64,000 bases of DNA from Mesorhizobium onobrychidis (lineage in GTDB: Bacteria; Pseudomonadota; Alphaproteobacteria; Rhizobiales; Rhizobiaceae): positions 2,895,501 through 2,959,500 of the forward strand of contig NZ_CP062229.1 of the NCBI RefSeq assembly GCF_024707545.1, read 5' to 3'. The notes beneath the pieces were generated by a model, which did not search any database, was not told the origin of the DNA, and worked only from the letters and a program-made list of their open reading frames with translations. Positions within the stretch are counted from its first letter, which is position 1, and every line of letters begins with the position of its first letter. Below, piece by piece: positions 41,514 through 50,013 of the stretch. The position numbers and the translations under genes are program-made.

Positions 41514-43136
41514 ATGGTGTTTGTGCGTTTGAAAAACCGGGGTGACAATCCTGATTCTCGATTGACTTTGATGAGGCCCGGCCTGCGCTGGGCCGCGATT
41601 CCCATTGTTGGCGTGGCGATCGCTCTGTGGTCGGTGGCGACCGTGGCCGGCCTCCATTCGATGGGAACCTCGCTCACCGCCGCCTCCAACAGTCTTCCGC
41701 CAAGCCTGCTCGCGCCGCGCACCATCGCGCTCGCCGATCCCCAGCGCACGCTTGCCAATTCATCGGCCAATTCATGGGCCAGTTCATGGGCGCCGTCGCT
41801 GGCGGCCAGCCGGCAGCGTCAGGCGTCGCTGCTCACCCGATGTGATGCCGGCTGCGCGCACGCTGCCGCGAGCTTCGTGCATGAAGGCAAAATGGCGCGT
41901 CTCAAGCCGTTAGCGAAGGCGAATACCGTGCCGGTTGTCGCAGAAATCTCGCCGCAAGCGCGTTTCGACAGCGTGGTGGCGAAAGCCGCGCTGTCGCCGC
42001 AAAAGCTTGCCGCTGCCTTTGCCCGAGCTTCCAGCGCGACCGCCCCTTTTGCGGTCGCCAGCCTTCCGGCGGCCGGGCGCTTTGCGGAGCCGGTGCGCCT
42101 GCCCGATCAGAACGGCCCGGCCTCGGTGCGCTTCGGGCCGGAGATCGCTGAGATCGAACGATCCTCGCGTCTGGCGCTGGCATTAGCGAATGCATTGCCG
42201 GAACAGATGATCGATGTGCTACCGGACGTGGCGACAGCCGACCCTGCTGTCCCGCAAGAGGGCGAGGTGCAGATGGCTTCGCTGCCGCCGCAGGACGAGA
42301 TGCCCGACAGTGTTCCCTTGCCGACCTTTCGCCCGCATGCGGAAATCGATCAGTCAGACGAGGCGCCCGAGGTCGACGCACCCAAGGTCGACGCACCCAA
42401 GGTCGACGCACCCAAGATCAAAGCGCCCAAGGTCCAGGCATCGAAGGCCGCCAAGGCCCAGTCTCAGCCATCCAAAGCCAACAAGATGCAGACCGCCGAC
42501 GCTCCGCAGGTCGATACGCCCCGGGCGCCAGCCTTGTCACCGAGGAGTTCGTCACCGGCGGCGATACCAAGCATGCAAGGCAGCCAGGGCATGCAGGGCA
42601 GCCAGGGCATGCAGGGCAGCCAGGGCATGCAGGGCAGCCAGGGCATGCAAGGCAGCCAGGGCAAGCCGGCCAAGCGGTCGAAGGCCGCAGACATGATGGC
42701 CTATGCCAAGCCCGACAGCCCGACGGGCGGCGGGGCCTTCCGTAACCTGTTCACCAAGCCCGGCAGCGGCGTCGCCGTCTACGACATCTCGGCGAAGAGC
42801 GTCTATATGCCGGACGGCTCGCGGCTCGAGGCGCATTCGGGACTGGGCTCGATGGTCGACCAGCCGCGCTACGCCAACCGGAAGAATGGCGGCCCGACGC
42901 CGCCTCACACCTACGATTTGAGGCTGCGCGAATCGCGCTTCCATGGCGTCGAGGCGCTGCGTCTCACTCCCATCGACGGCAAAAACAAATATGGCCGCGA
43001 CGGCTTTCTTGCGCACACCTATCTGCTGCGCGGCGGCCGCGCGGAGTCGAATGGCTGCGTCGTCTTCAAGGACTATGCCCGCTTCCTCGCCGCCTTCAAG
43101 AAGGGCAAGATCAAGCGTCTCGTCGTGCGCGGTTAA
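41514..43136 (+). CDS. Membrane-anchored protein with C-terminal DUF2778/Tlde1 (L,D-transpeptidase-like) domain
   Basis: A 540-residue protein. A hydrophobic segment near 25-45 (LRWAAIPIVGVAIALWSVAT) acts as a membrane anchor. Residues about 60-350 are a low-complexity linker with three VDAPK units and five six-residue GMQGSQ repeats. The C-terminal 140 residues form a DUF2778/Tlde1 domain: GVAVYDISAKSVYMPDGSRL, HSGLGSM, HTYDLRLRE and SNGCVVFKDYARF with nucleophile Cys515. This family acts on peptidoglycan stem peptides in the periplasm, either as cell-wall enzymes or as toxins. The transmembrane anchor and lack of secretion or immunity genes favour a housekeeping wall role. Confidence 0.82.
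   Translation: MVFVRLKNRGDNPDSRLTLMRPGLRWAAIPIVGVAIALWSVATVAGLHSMGTSLTAASNSLPPSLLAPRTIALADPQRTLANSSANSWASSWAPSLAASRQRQASLLTRCDAGCAHAAASFVHEGKMARLKPLAKANTVPVVAEISPQARFDSVVAKAALSPQKLAAAFARASSATAPFAVASLPAAGRFAEPVRLPDQNGPASVRFGPEIAEIERSSRLALALANALPEQMIDVLPDVATADPAVPQEGEVQMASLPPQDEMPDSVPLPTFRPHAEIDQSDEAPEVDAPKVDAPKVDAPKIKAPKVQASKAAKAQSQPSKANKMQTADAPQVDTPRAPALSPRSSSPAAIPSMQGSQGMQGSQGMQGSQGMQGSQGMQGSQGKPAKRSKAADMMAYAKPDSPTGGGAFRNLFTKPGSGVAVYDISAKSVYMPDGSRLEAHSGLGSMVDQPRYANRKNGGPTPPHTYDLRLRESRFHGVEALRLTPIDGKNKYGRDGFLAHTYLLRGGRAESNGCVVFKDYARFLAAFKKGKIKRLVVRG
42570..42659 (+). repeat. Five tandem 18-bp units in the transpeptidase-fold gene
   Basis: Units of GGCATGCAGGGCAGCCAG begin at 42570, 42588, 42606, 42624 and 42642 and encode Gly-Met-Gln-Gly-Ser-Gln repeats. 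Near identity suggests slippage, so unit number may vary between strains. A shorter 15-bp GTCGACGCACCCAAG array (three units) lies near 42372-42416. Confidence 0.9.
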
Positions 43137-43227
43137 CCAAGCCGCTGATGCAGGTTGCGTCGGAAGGGCGCGGCCGCCTGACCCATCTGTGGCGGCGTAG
43201 AAATAAGCCGTTCTGTAGCGATCCTTC

Positions 43228-43400
43228 GCGCCCCCTCTGTCCTGCCGGACATCTCCCCCACAAGGGGGGAGATCGGCAGCTTCCACGCTCCGCTCATTCC
43301 TACAACGTTGGTGATTTGCGAAGCCGGCGTGACATCCAATCTCCCCCCAAGTGGGGGAGATGCCAAGTGGTGGCAAAGAGGGCAGGACAGAAGGGGGCGC
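43228..43400. repeat. Compound palindromic intergenic element before thuA
   Basis: The ends GCGCCCCCTCTGTCCTGCC (43228-43246) and GGCAGGACAGAAGGGGGCGC (43381-43400) are inverted with one base difference. Inside are two ATCTCCCCC/GGGGGAGAT hairpins. No transposase frame. It resembles MITE-like mosaic elements of rhizobia. The rest of 43137-43529 has no gene. Confidence 0.8.
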
Positions 43401-43529
43401 TGTCCCGCCGACATCGCCGGATTTCCACCCAATTGTCAGCAGCCAGCCTCGAAAACGTTTTCATTCGCGGCCGAGGATACTATGACTGACCGGACCGAGG
43501 CGGCGGCTTCAACCAATCGAGAGGATGTC

Positions 43530-44315
43530 ATGACTATACGCGCTGTCGTTTGGGGCGAGAATATCCATGAGCGGACCAACGAGGTGGTCGCGGGGATCTA
43601 CCCCGAGGGCATGCACGCGACGATCGCCGACGCCCTGAAGCTCGACCCCGAAATTTCCGTATCGTGGGCGACGCTCGAACAGCCGGAACATGGCCTGCCG
43701 GCCGACCGTTTGGCGCAAACCGATGTGCTCATGTGGTGGGGACACAAGGACCATGGCGCCGTCGCCGACGAAGTCGTCGAGCGCGTGGCGCGCCGCGTTT
43801 GGGAAGGCATGGGGCTGATCGTCCTTCATTCTGGCCATTTCTCGAAGATCTTCAAGACGCTGATGGGCACGCCCTGCACGCTGAAATGGCGCGAGGCGGG
43901 CGAGCGCGAGCGGCTCTGGGTGACGAGCCCCAACCACCCGATCGCTGCCGGGATCGGCGAGTATTTCGAGCTCGAGAACGAGGAGATGTATGGCGAGCAG
44001 TTCGCCGTGCCGGAGCCGCTGGAAACGGTGTTCATCTCCTGGTTCCAGGGCGGCGAAGTGTTCCGGTCGGGGCTGACCTATCGCCGCGGCGCCGGCAACA
44101 TCTTCTATTTCAGGCCAGGTCACGAGACCTATCCGACCTATCACGACGCGAATGTCCAAAAGGTGCTGCGCAATGCGGTGAAATGGGCGCACAACCCGCA
44201 GGGCTCGCATCCAGCCATCCTCGATGCGCCGAACGTGCCGGTGGAAAAGGCGCTCGAGCCGATCGTCGAGCGCGGCGGAAAACTCCATGCCGAGGGCGAA
44301 GCCGGCTATCGCTAG
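43530..44315 (+). CDS. thuA: ThuA-family protein (trehalose/disaccharide utilisation)
   Basis: ATG at 43530 has AGAGGA upstream; longer frames run through the palindromic element. The 261-residue protein is a ThuA-like class I glutamine-amidotransferase-fold protein: [39 protein letters not shown] and [15 protein letters not shown]. In S. meliloti ThuA acts with the dehydrogenase ThuB in 3-keto-disaccharide catabolism. The next gene is a GFO/IDH/MocA dehydrogenase, so the pair is kept, but no thuEFGK transporter is present. Symbol given for the family; substrate unproven. Confidence 0.82.
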   Translation: MTIRAVVWGENIHERTNEVVAGIYPEGMHATIADALKLDPEISVSWATLEQPEHGLPADRLAQTDVLMWWGHKDHGAVADEVVERVARRVWEGMGLIVLHSGHFSKIFKTLMGTPCTLKWREAGERERLWVTSPNHPIAAGIGEYFELENEEMYGEQFAVPEPLETVFISWFQGGEVFRSGLTYRRGAGNIFYFRPGHETYPTYHDANVQKVLRNAVKWAHNPQGSHPAILDAPNVPVEKALEPIVERGGKLHAEGEAGYR

Positions 44316-44392
44316 ACCATGATCCCGAACCTTCGGTTCGGAAAATCCACGGTCGAATAAGAAGATAAAGCCTCATCCTAAGGATAAGAATC

Positions 44393-45451
44393 ATGCGTCT
44401 CCTGATACTCGGCACCGGCTGGATGGCTGAAGAGCACGCCAGGCAGTTCAGCAAGATCGAGGGCGTCGAACTGATCGGCGCCGTCGATCTCGACCGCGCG
44501 CGTGTCGACAAGTTTTCGGACAGCTACGGTATCCCCAACCGGTTCGCGTCGCTGGAAGACGCGCTCGCATGGGACAAGTTCGACGCAGTGGCGAACGTGA
44601 CGCCGGATCGTATCCACCATCCGACCACCATGATGCTGGTCGCGGCAGGCAAGCCGGTGCTGTGCGAAAAACCGCTGGCCGAAAATTACCAGAGGGCCAG
44701 CGAGATGGCCGATGCCGCACAGCAGGCCGGCATCATCAACATGGTCAACTTGACCTATCGCAACGTCGCCCCGCTGCAGAAGGCGCGCGCCATGGTGCTT
44801 GCCGGCGAGATCGGGCAGATCAGGCATGTCGAGGCGTCCTATCTGCAGAGCTGGCTGGTTTCCAAATTCTGGGGCGACTGGCGCACCGATCCGAAATGGC
44901 TGTGGCGACTGTCGCGCGGCCACGGCTCCAATGGCGTGCTGGGCGACGTCGGCATCCACATCCTCGATTTCGCCAGCTATGGCGCCGCGCTCGACATCGA
45001 TCATGTGTTCTGCCGCCTCAGGTCATTCGACAAGGCGCCCGGCAACCGGATCGGCGAGTACGAACTCGACGCAAACGACAGTTTCACCATGGCGCTGGAT
45101 TTCAGCAACGGCGCCTTCGGCGTCGTCCATGCCAGCCGCTGGGCCACAGGTCATCTCAATGAATTGCGGCTGCGCATCTATGGCGACAAGGGCGGCATCG
45201 AAGTCGTGCACAATCTGACCGGCTCGGAGCTGAAAGCGTGCATGGGCGAGAACATTGAGAACGCCAAATGGCAGGTTCTCGATGCCGGAACGGTGCCGAC
45301 CAACTACCAGCGCTTTGTCGATGCGGTGCGCAACGGCGTGCAGGCCGAACCGTCATTCCACCATGCCGCCGAACTGCAGAAGGTGCTCGACCTCGCCGTC
45401 GTCTCCGACGAGAAGAGGGCAGAGCTGAGAGCGCATGCGGATACACAATAA
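44393..45451 (+). CDS. Gfo/Idh/MocA-family sugar dehydrogenase (ThuB-like)
   Basis: AAGGA precedes ATG at 44393. The 352-residue protein has an N-terminal NAD(P) Rossmann domain (LLILGTGWMAEEHARQFSKI), the family motif VLCEKPLAENY containing the conserved Lys, and GDVGIHILDFASYGA with the C-terminal domain catalytic His region. It oxidises a hydroxyl of a sugar or inositol-type substrate. It follows thuA by 77 bases with a short hairpin (CCGAACCTTCGGTTCGG) between them. A disaccharide-3-dehydrogenase role like ThuB is the best guess from the pairing. Confidence 0.82.
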   Translation: MRLLILGTGWMAEEHARQFSKIEGVELIGAVDLDRARVDKFSDSYGIPNRFASLEDALAWDKFDAVANVTPDRIHHPTTMMLVAAGKPVLCEKPLAENYQRASEMADAAQQAGIINMVNLTYRNVAPLQKARAMVLAGEIGQIRHVEASYLQSWLVSKFWGDWRTDPKWLWRLSRGHGSNGVLGDVGIHILDFASYGAALDIDHVFCRLRSFDKAPGNRIGEYELDANDSFTMALDFSNGAFGVVHASRWATGHLNELRLRIYGDKGGIEVVHNLTGSELKACMGENIENAKWQVLDAGTVPTNYQRFVDAVRNGVQAEPSFHHAAELQKVLDLAVVSDEKRAELRAHADTQ

Positions 45452-45454
45452 GCT

Positions 45455-45600
45455 TGGGTTCCTCGCCCAGCGCGGCACCGCCGGTCGCAATCGTTCCGTC
45501 CGGTAGTTCCTCACCGTCCGCCAGCCCGGTCTGGTCGCCATCCCGGTGAGCGGCTTTCGCCGAGCTCGTTCCCGCCGCGCTTCCTGTCTTCTATCACCAC
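45455..45600 (-). pseudogene. Remnant of a BKACE (DUF849) gene C-terminus
   Basis: The minus-strand translation GLADGEELPDGTIATGGAAL (near 45470-45530) matches 15 of 20 residues of the C-terminal GLEDGKALPDGTTAWGNAAL of the intact BKACE gene at 55419-56144, and the DNA also aligns around CCGTCCGG and CAGCCCG. In-frame stops lie just upstream and there is no start, so only about 50 codons survive. It lies 3' to 3' against the ThuB-like gene. Confidence 0.5.
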
Positions 45601-45848
45601 AGCCGACGCTGCCAGTGGGGCGAGGTCCGCACTGAGCCTCTGGCGACGTTCGGCTGAAGACGCCGGCCACGGCAGGGTGACGTTTTAACGTCAAAATCCA
45701 ATCACTCTGAACGTTCGACCCTAAGCGTTCACGAGCCACCGGCCAACTCATGCGCCGTTTCGGAAGTCGGCTCGCCCTGCAGGCGTTCAAGCTTGCATTT
45801 GCAGACGGCAGCTGGTCGTCACCCGATGGATCGGACCAAGCGGGCCGC
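45601..45848. other. Gene-free stretch after the BKACE remnant
   Basis: No supported gene or structure; frames here have no natural protein composition. It may be further decayed sequence of the BKACE remnant. Confidence 0.4.
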
Positions 45849-45957
45849 GCTAGAGCGACGTGCGTCCACTTGGACGCACAAAGTACGCTCTAGCACTTCT
45901 GAATCTATGCATCGTGCTTTCCGAAAATCGATTCCGATTTTCGGGCCGATGCGCTAG
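45849..45957. repeat. Rhizobial intergenic palindromic repeat, copy 3 and adjoining hairpin
   Basis: GCTAGAGCG (45849-45857) and CGCTCTAGC (45886-45894) are inverted ends like those at 12296 and 14919, around a GTGCGTCC/GGACGCAC hairpin. A second palindrome with CCGAAAATCG/CGATTTTCGG follows. It abuts the stop of the hydrolase gene. Confidence 0.75.
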
Positions 45958-46820
45958 GCCTCAAGGAAGTCCAGGGCCTTTTCCACGAAGGCGCCGTGAT
46001 ACTGGAAAATGGCCGTATGCCCGCCGTCCTCGTACAGGACCAGCTCGGCATTGGGAAAGCGCCGTGCCATGTCGACGGAATTGCTGGTGGGCACCATTCT
46101 GTCGTGATCGCCATTCACCACGAGGACCGGGTGCCGGATACGCGACAGGTCGGCAGGGCGCTCCTGGCCAAAGGCACGGACCGCCTTGAGCTGCTGGTTG
46201 AAGGCGCCGAGCGCGATGGGCTTGTCGCGGTCATTGGTCCGTTCCTTCAATCGCTGCAGAAACTCGCGCGCCGCCTTCTTGCCGTTGGGGCTTCGGGTGA
46301 AGAAGAGGTAGTTCTTTGGGTCCTTGATGGTCAGCGCGGCGCGGATCATGTCGAAGATGGTGACGAACGTCACCCTATCGATGCCGGTACCCCCGGCTGG
46401 GCCGGTTCCCGCGAGGATGATCTTGCGAACCAGATTAGGCTCCAGCTGAACAATCGCCTGGGCGATGAAGCCGCCAAGAGACAGGCCGAGCAGATCGACC
46501 TGCTCGAAACCGAGGGCCCGGACGAAGGCGATCGCGTCGCGGGCCATCGCCTCCACCGTGTTGGGAGTGGACCCGCCTGATGCACCAACACCACGGTTAT
46601 CGAAGGTGATAACATGCCGCTTTGCGGCAATGCCGTCGACGACCCGGGGATCCCAATTGTCTAGAACCGCACTCAGATGGGTAAGAAAGATCACCGGTAT
46701 CCCGGTTGTGGGCCCGAGCTCCCGGTAGGCGAATTTCGTACCGCCGACGTCGACCGTTTTCGTCGGCACGTCCCTGTGTTTGACGATCGCGGCAGGTCGC
46801 GACAGATGATGCACGTTCAT
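45954..46820 (-). CDS. Alpha/beta hydrolase
   Basis: A 288-residue hydrolase with Ser in GLSLGG, Asp in VVNGDHDRMVPT and His in EDGGHTAIF, the classic triad; the oxyanion region is HLSAVLDNWDP. Substrate unknown; related proteins are annotated as esterases or haloperoxidase-like enzymes. Its start overlaps the end of the TetR regulator gene (ATGA at 46817-46820), so the two are one operon with the regulator first. Confidence 0.9.
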   Translation of the reverse strand: MNVHHLSRPAAIVKHRDVPTKTVDVGGTKFAYRELGPTTGIPVIFLTHLSAVLDNWDPRVVDGIAAKRHVITFDNRGVGASGGSTPNTVEAMARDAIAFVRALGFEQVDLLGLSLGGFIAQAIVQLEPNLVRKIILAGTGPAGGTGIDRVTFVTIFDMIRAALTIKDPKNYLFFTRSPNGKKAAREFLQRLKERTNDRDKPIALGAFNQQLKAVRAFGQERPADLSRIRHPVLVVNGDHDRMVPTSNSVDMARRFPNAELVLYEDGGHTAIFQYHGAFVEKALDFLEA

Positions 46821-47419
46821 GATGGTTTCCTTTCTTCTGGCTTGTCGTTCTCGCGGGGCTGGAGCAGCGCCTTCGCCGCCACCGCGCCTGCCTCAAGAAT
46901 GCGATCGGACAGTTCGGTTCCGTTCACCGCGCGGGACAGCTCAAGCGTGCCTATCAGGGTCGCGAAGACGCCGAACGCGACACCTTCGGGGTCGCGAGCG
47001 TCGGGCGTAAGTTCGGCCGCCACCTGGCGTACGAGCTTGAGCAGGTGTTCGGCGTAAACTTGGCGCGTCTCGACCGGCTCACGCGCAATTTCGGGCAATA
47101 GCGCGGCTGAAGCGCAACCTTTGCCAGGGTTGTCTCGGTGTTCCGCTGACAGATACGCGTCGATGGCCATTGACGGGCCACCGGTGGCCAATAGTTCCTG
47201 AATCTGGGTCGCCTGAACCTCCAGGGCGGCCGCAACGCTCTCACGCACAAGCGCCGCCTTAGACGGAAAATGGGGATAGAAAGCTCCATTGGTCAGTCCC
47301 GCCTCGCCCATGATGCCGGCGAGACCTGATGCAGCGATGCCGTCGGAGCGAAACCGTTCGGTCGCCACATCCACGATCCGCTGCCGCGATGCGTCCTTCC
47401 TGCCCTTCTCGTAGCGCAT
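46817..47419 (-). CDS. TetR-family repressor
   Basis: A 200-residue regulator with an N-terminal TetR helix-turn-helix (RQRIVDVATERFRSDGIAAS, IMGEAGLTNGAFYPHFPSKA) and a helical ligand domain with KGCASAALLPEIAREP, as in the TetR_C_16-like group. It forms an operon with the alpha/beta hydrolase and is divergent from an oxidoreductase gene. A perfect 15-bp inverted repeat in the 118-base gap is the likely operator for both directions. Confidence 0.9.
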   Translation of the reverse strand: MRYEKGRKDASRQRIVDVATERFRSDGIAASGLAGIMGEAGLTNGAFYPHFPSKAALVRESVAAALEVQATQIQELLATGGPSMAIDAYLSAEHRDNPGKGCASAALLPEIAREPVETRQVYAEHLLKLVRQVAAELTPDARDPEGVAFGVFATLIGTLELSRAVNGTELSDRILEAGAVAAKALLQPRENDKPEERKPS

Positions 47420-47440
47420 GTTTTTCCCCTTCGATCAGCT

Positions 47441-47483
47441 ATTGCATTACGATCATATTATCATTAAGTGATCGTAATGCAAT
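47441..47483. promoter_or_regulatory. Operator-like perfect inverted repeat between tetR and the MDR gene
   Basis: ATTGCATTACGATCA (47441-47455) and TGATCGTAATGCAAT (47469-47483) are perfect inverted arms around an AT-rich 13-base centre that includes TATTAT. It is 22 bases from the tetR start and 55 from the oxidoreductase start, ideal for repressing both. Confidence 0.8.
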
Positions 47484-47537
47484 AGGGCGACGCATCGGAG
47501 ATGGCACCCCGGGTCTCCTCAATTTGGGAAAGCTACA

Positions 47538-48539
47538 ATGAAGGCCTTCATCGTCGATCGATACGCAAAGAACGCTCGCCTCCGGCTTGGAGAAGTTCCG
47601 GAGCCGGAAGTCAGGGAGAATGACGTGCTGGTGCAGATCCATGCCGCCAGTCTCAATCTGCTGGACTCCAAGATCAGGGACGGAGAATTCAAACTCATCC
47701 TGCCTTATCGCCCGCCCTTCGTTGCAGGCCATGACATGGCCGGAACTGTCATTCGCGTCGGGTCGAAAGTCCGACAGTTTAAGCCGGGCGACGAGGTCTA
47801 CGCGCGACCGCGCGATGGTCGGGTCGGGGCTTTCGCCGAGTACATCGCCATAAACGATGCGGACGTGGCCCTGAAGCCGAAGAACCTCAGCATGGAAGAG
47901 GCTGCGTCCATTCCCCTGGTCGGGCTGACCGCTTGGCAGGCGCTGGTTGAAAGAGCGAAGCTGAAGAAAGGACAGAAGGTCTTCATTCAGGCTGGTTCCG
48001 GCGGAGTGGGGACATTCGCCATTCAATTGGCAAAGCACCTCGGCGCGACGGTCGCCACGACAACAAGCGCGTCCAACATGGATATGGTCAGGAATCTGGG
48101 CGCCGATGTCGTCATCGACTACAAGAAGGATGACTTCGAGAAAGTCCTTTCGGGCTACGATGTCGTCCTGAACAGCCAGGACAACAAGACGCTCGAAAAG
48201 TCGCTGCGTGTGTTGAAGCCAGGTGGCGTTGCCGTTTCGATCTCCGGTCCGCCCGATCCCGAGTTTGCCAGGGAGAAGGGTCTGAGCATGGTGCTGAGAC
48301 TAGTCTTGCGCCTTTTGAGCGCCGGCGTCAGGAGGCGAGCCAAACGCGCAGGTGTCCGATATTCGTTCCTGTTCATGGCGGCCAATGGGGAGCAGTTGAC
48401 CAAGATCACGTCTCTCATCGAAACGGGCGTCATCCGCCCGGTTATAGATCGCGTCTTCCCGCTTGAGCAGACCAATGAGGCCTTGGCCTACATCGAGCAG
48501 GGCCGCGCCAAGGGCAAGGTTGTCATCAAGGTGAAATAG
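47538..48539 (+). CDS. NADP-dependent quinone oxidoreductase-like protein (MDR family)
   Basis: A 333-residue MDR enzyme without structural zinc Cys: GroES-like part (PEVRENDVLVQIHAASLNLL, FVAGHDMAGTVIRVG) and Rossmann part KVFIQAGSGGVGTFAIQLAK, then a C-terminal helix insertion near VLRLVLRLLSAGVRRRAKR. Such proteins reduce quinones or alkenals with NADPH. GGGAAAG precedes the ATG. Divergent from tetR-hydrolase with the shared operator, so it is probably induced by the TetR ligand. Detoxification is inference. Confidence 0.9.
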   Translation: MKAFIVDRYAKNARLRLGEVPEPEVRENDVLVQIHAASLNLLDSKIRDGEFKLILPYRPPFVAGHDMAGTVIRVGSKVRQFKPGDEVYARPRDGRVGAFAEYIAINDADVALKPKNLSMEEAASIPLVGLTAWQALVERAKLKKGQKVFIQAGSGGVGTFAIQLAKHLGATVATTTSASNMDMVRNLGADVVIDYKKDDFEKVLSGYDVVLNSQDNKTLEKSLRVLKPGGVAVSISGPPDPEFAREKGLSMVLRLVLRLLSAGVRRRAKRAGVRYSFLFMAANGEQLTKITSLIETGVIRPVIDRVFPLEQTNEALAYIEQGRAKGKVVIKVK

Positions 48540-48581
48540 CCTTGCAAGGCTTCAGGCGGCGAACCTTCGCTTCCGGCAATC

Positions 48582-49310
48582 CTAATGCCGCAGGATCTTG
48601 CTCAGGAAGGCGCGGCTGCGGTCGGTCTTGGGATACGAGAAGAACTCGTCGGGCGTGCCGCTCTCGACGATGGCGCCGGCATCCATGAACACCACGCGCT
48701 GGGCGACCTTGCGGGCAAAGCCCATTTCGTGGGTCACCACCATCATGGTCATGCCTTCCTCGGCCACCGCGACCATGACGTCGAGCACTTCCGAGATCAT
48801 CTCGGGGTCGAGCGCCGAGGTCGGCTCGTCGAACAGCATGATTTTGGGGCGCATGCCGAGGCAGCGGGCGATCGCCACGCGCTGCTGCTGGCCGCCTGAG
48901 AGTTGCGCCGGATAGGCGTTGACCTTGTCGGCAAGGCCGACCTTGGCGAGCAGCTCGCGCCCGGCCTTTTCGGCTTCAGCGCGTGGGATCTTGCGCACAT
49001 GGATAGGCGCCAGCGTCACGTTCTCGAGCGCGGTCTTGTGCGGATAGAGGTTGAACGACTGGAAGACGAAGCCGATCTCGGTGCGCAGCCGCGTCATGTT
49101 GGTGGCGGGGCCACCGAGGCGCTGGCCGTCGACCACCAGGTCGCCGTCGCGGATCGTCTCCAGACCGTTGATGCAGCGGATCAAGGTGCTCTTGCCCGAG
49201 CCGCTCGGGCCGCAGACGACGACCACTTCGCGCGGCTCGACGCTGAGCGTGATATCCTTCAGCACATTGAGCGGGCCGAACCATTTGTTGACGCCGCGAA
49301 ACTCGATCAT
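48582..49310 (-). CDS. Polar amino acid ABC transporter ATP-binding protein
   Basis: ATG at 49310 ([20 protein letters not shown]) is the normal family start; a longer frame adds 19 unlikely residues. The 242-residue ATPase has Walker [10 protein letters not shown], signature [16 protein letters not shown], Walker [15 protein letters not shown] and the switch THEMGFA. Last gene of the minus-strand operon with two permeases, a binding protein, a saccharopine/lysine dehydrogenase-like enzyme and an Lrp regulator. Confidence 0.92.
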   Translation of the reverse strand: MIEFRGVNKWFGPLNVLKDITLSVEPREVVVVCGPSGSGKSTLIRCINGLETIRDGDLVVDGQRLGGPATNMTRLRTEIGFVFQSFNLYPHKTALENVTLAPIHVRKIPRAEAEKAGRELLAKVGLADKVNAYPAQLSGGQQQRVAIARCLGMRPKIMLFDEPTSALDPEMISEVLDVMVAVAEEGMTMMVVTHEMGFARKVAQRVVFMDAGAIVESGTPDEFFSYPKTDRSRAFLSKILRH

Positions 49311-49338
49311 GCCGGTACCATTTTTGCGCGGTTCAACG

Positions 49339-50013
49339 TCACAACTGCACCTCGCCATGAGCCGCACCGATGCGCTGCTCCAACCGGCGGGCCAGCATGA
49401 TCAGCGGATAGCAGACGATGAAATAGCCGAGGCCGACGAGGAAGAAGACCAGCAGGCCGTTCGGCACGCGCTGCACCACCAGCCAGCCGACGCGGGTGAG
49501 GTCGGTGAGCCCGATAGCCGAGACGACCGAGGAGTCCTTGATCAGCAGCACATATTGCCCGACCAGCGGCGGCAGCACGATGCGCATCGCCTGCGGCAGC
49601 ACCACCTGGCGCATGCGCTGCCAACGCGACAGGCCGGATGCCAGCGCCGCCTCGACCTGGCCGGTCGGCACCGAACGGATGCCGGCGACGACGATCTCGC
49701 AGATGAAGCAGGCGGCCAGATTGGTCAGCGCGATGATGCCGGCGGTGAAGGCGTCCAACTCGATGCCGAGTTCCGGCAGGATGAAGAAGATCAGGAAGAT
49801 CTGCACCAGGAACGGCGTGCCGCGGATCAGGTCGACCCAGGCGCCGATCGCGCCGCTGATCAGCCGGTTTCCGCCGGTCCGCAGGATGCCGAGGCCAAAG
49901 CCGATCAGCGTGCCCAGCACCAGGCTGATCAGCGACAGCACCACGGTCATGCCGAGGCCGCGTAAGGCGAGGGGATAGCTGCCGGCGAGGATTTGCAGCT
50001 GCTGCCAGATCAT
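49339..50013 (-). CDS. Polar amino acid ABC transporter permease (second)
   Basis: A 224-residue HisM-type permease: [40 protein letters not shown] and the EAA loop [20 protein letters not shown]. Its ATG overlaps the stop of the first permease gene by ATGA (50010-50013). It pairs with the permease at 50010. Confidence 0.92.
   Translation of the reverse strand: MIWQQLQILAGSYPLALRGLGMTVVLSLISLVLGTLIGFGLGILRTGGNRLISGAIGAWVDLIRGTPFLVQIFLIFFILPELGIELDAFTAGIIALTNLAACFICEIVVAGIRSVPTGQVEAALASGLSRWQRMRQVVLPQAMRIVLPPLVGQYVLLIKDSSVVSAIGLTDLTRVGWLVVQRVPNGLLVFFLVGLGYFIVCYPLIMLARRLEQRIGAAHGEVQL

Noticed and set aside
42570..42659. Regular short repeats that could be mistaken for a CRISPR array
   Set aside because: Units are contiguous without spacers and lie in frame inside a coding sequence.
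41514..43136. Possible type VI secretion Tlde1 toxin
   Set aside because: The fold matches, but there is a membrane anchor and no adjacent immunity or secretion gene, so a wall enzyme is more likely.
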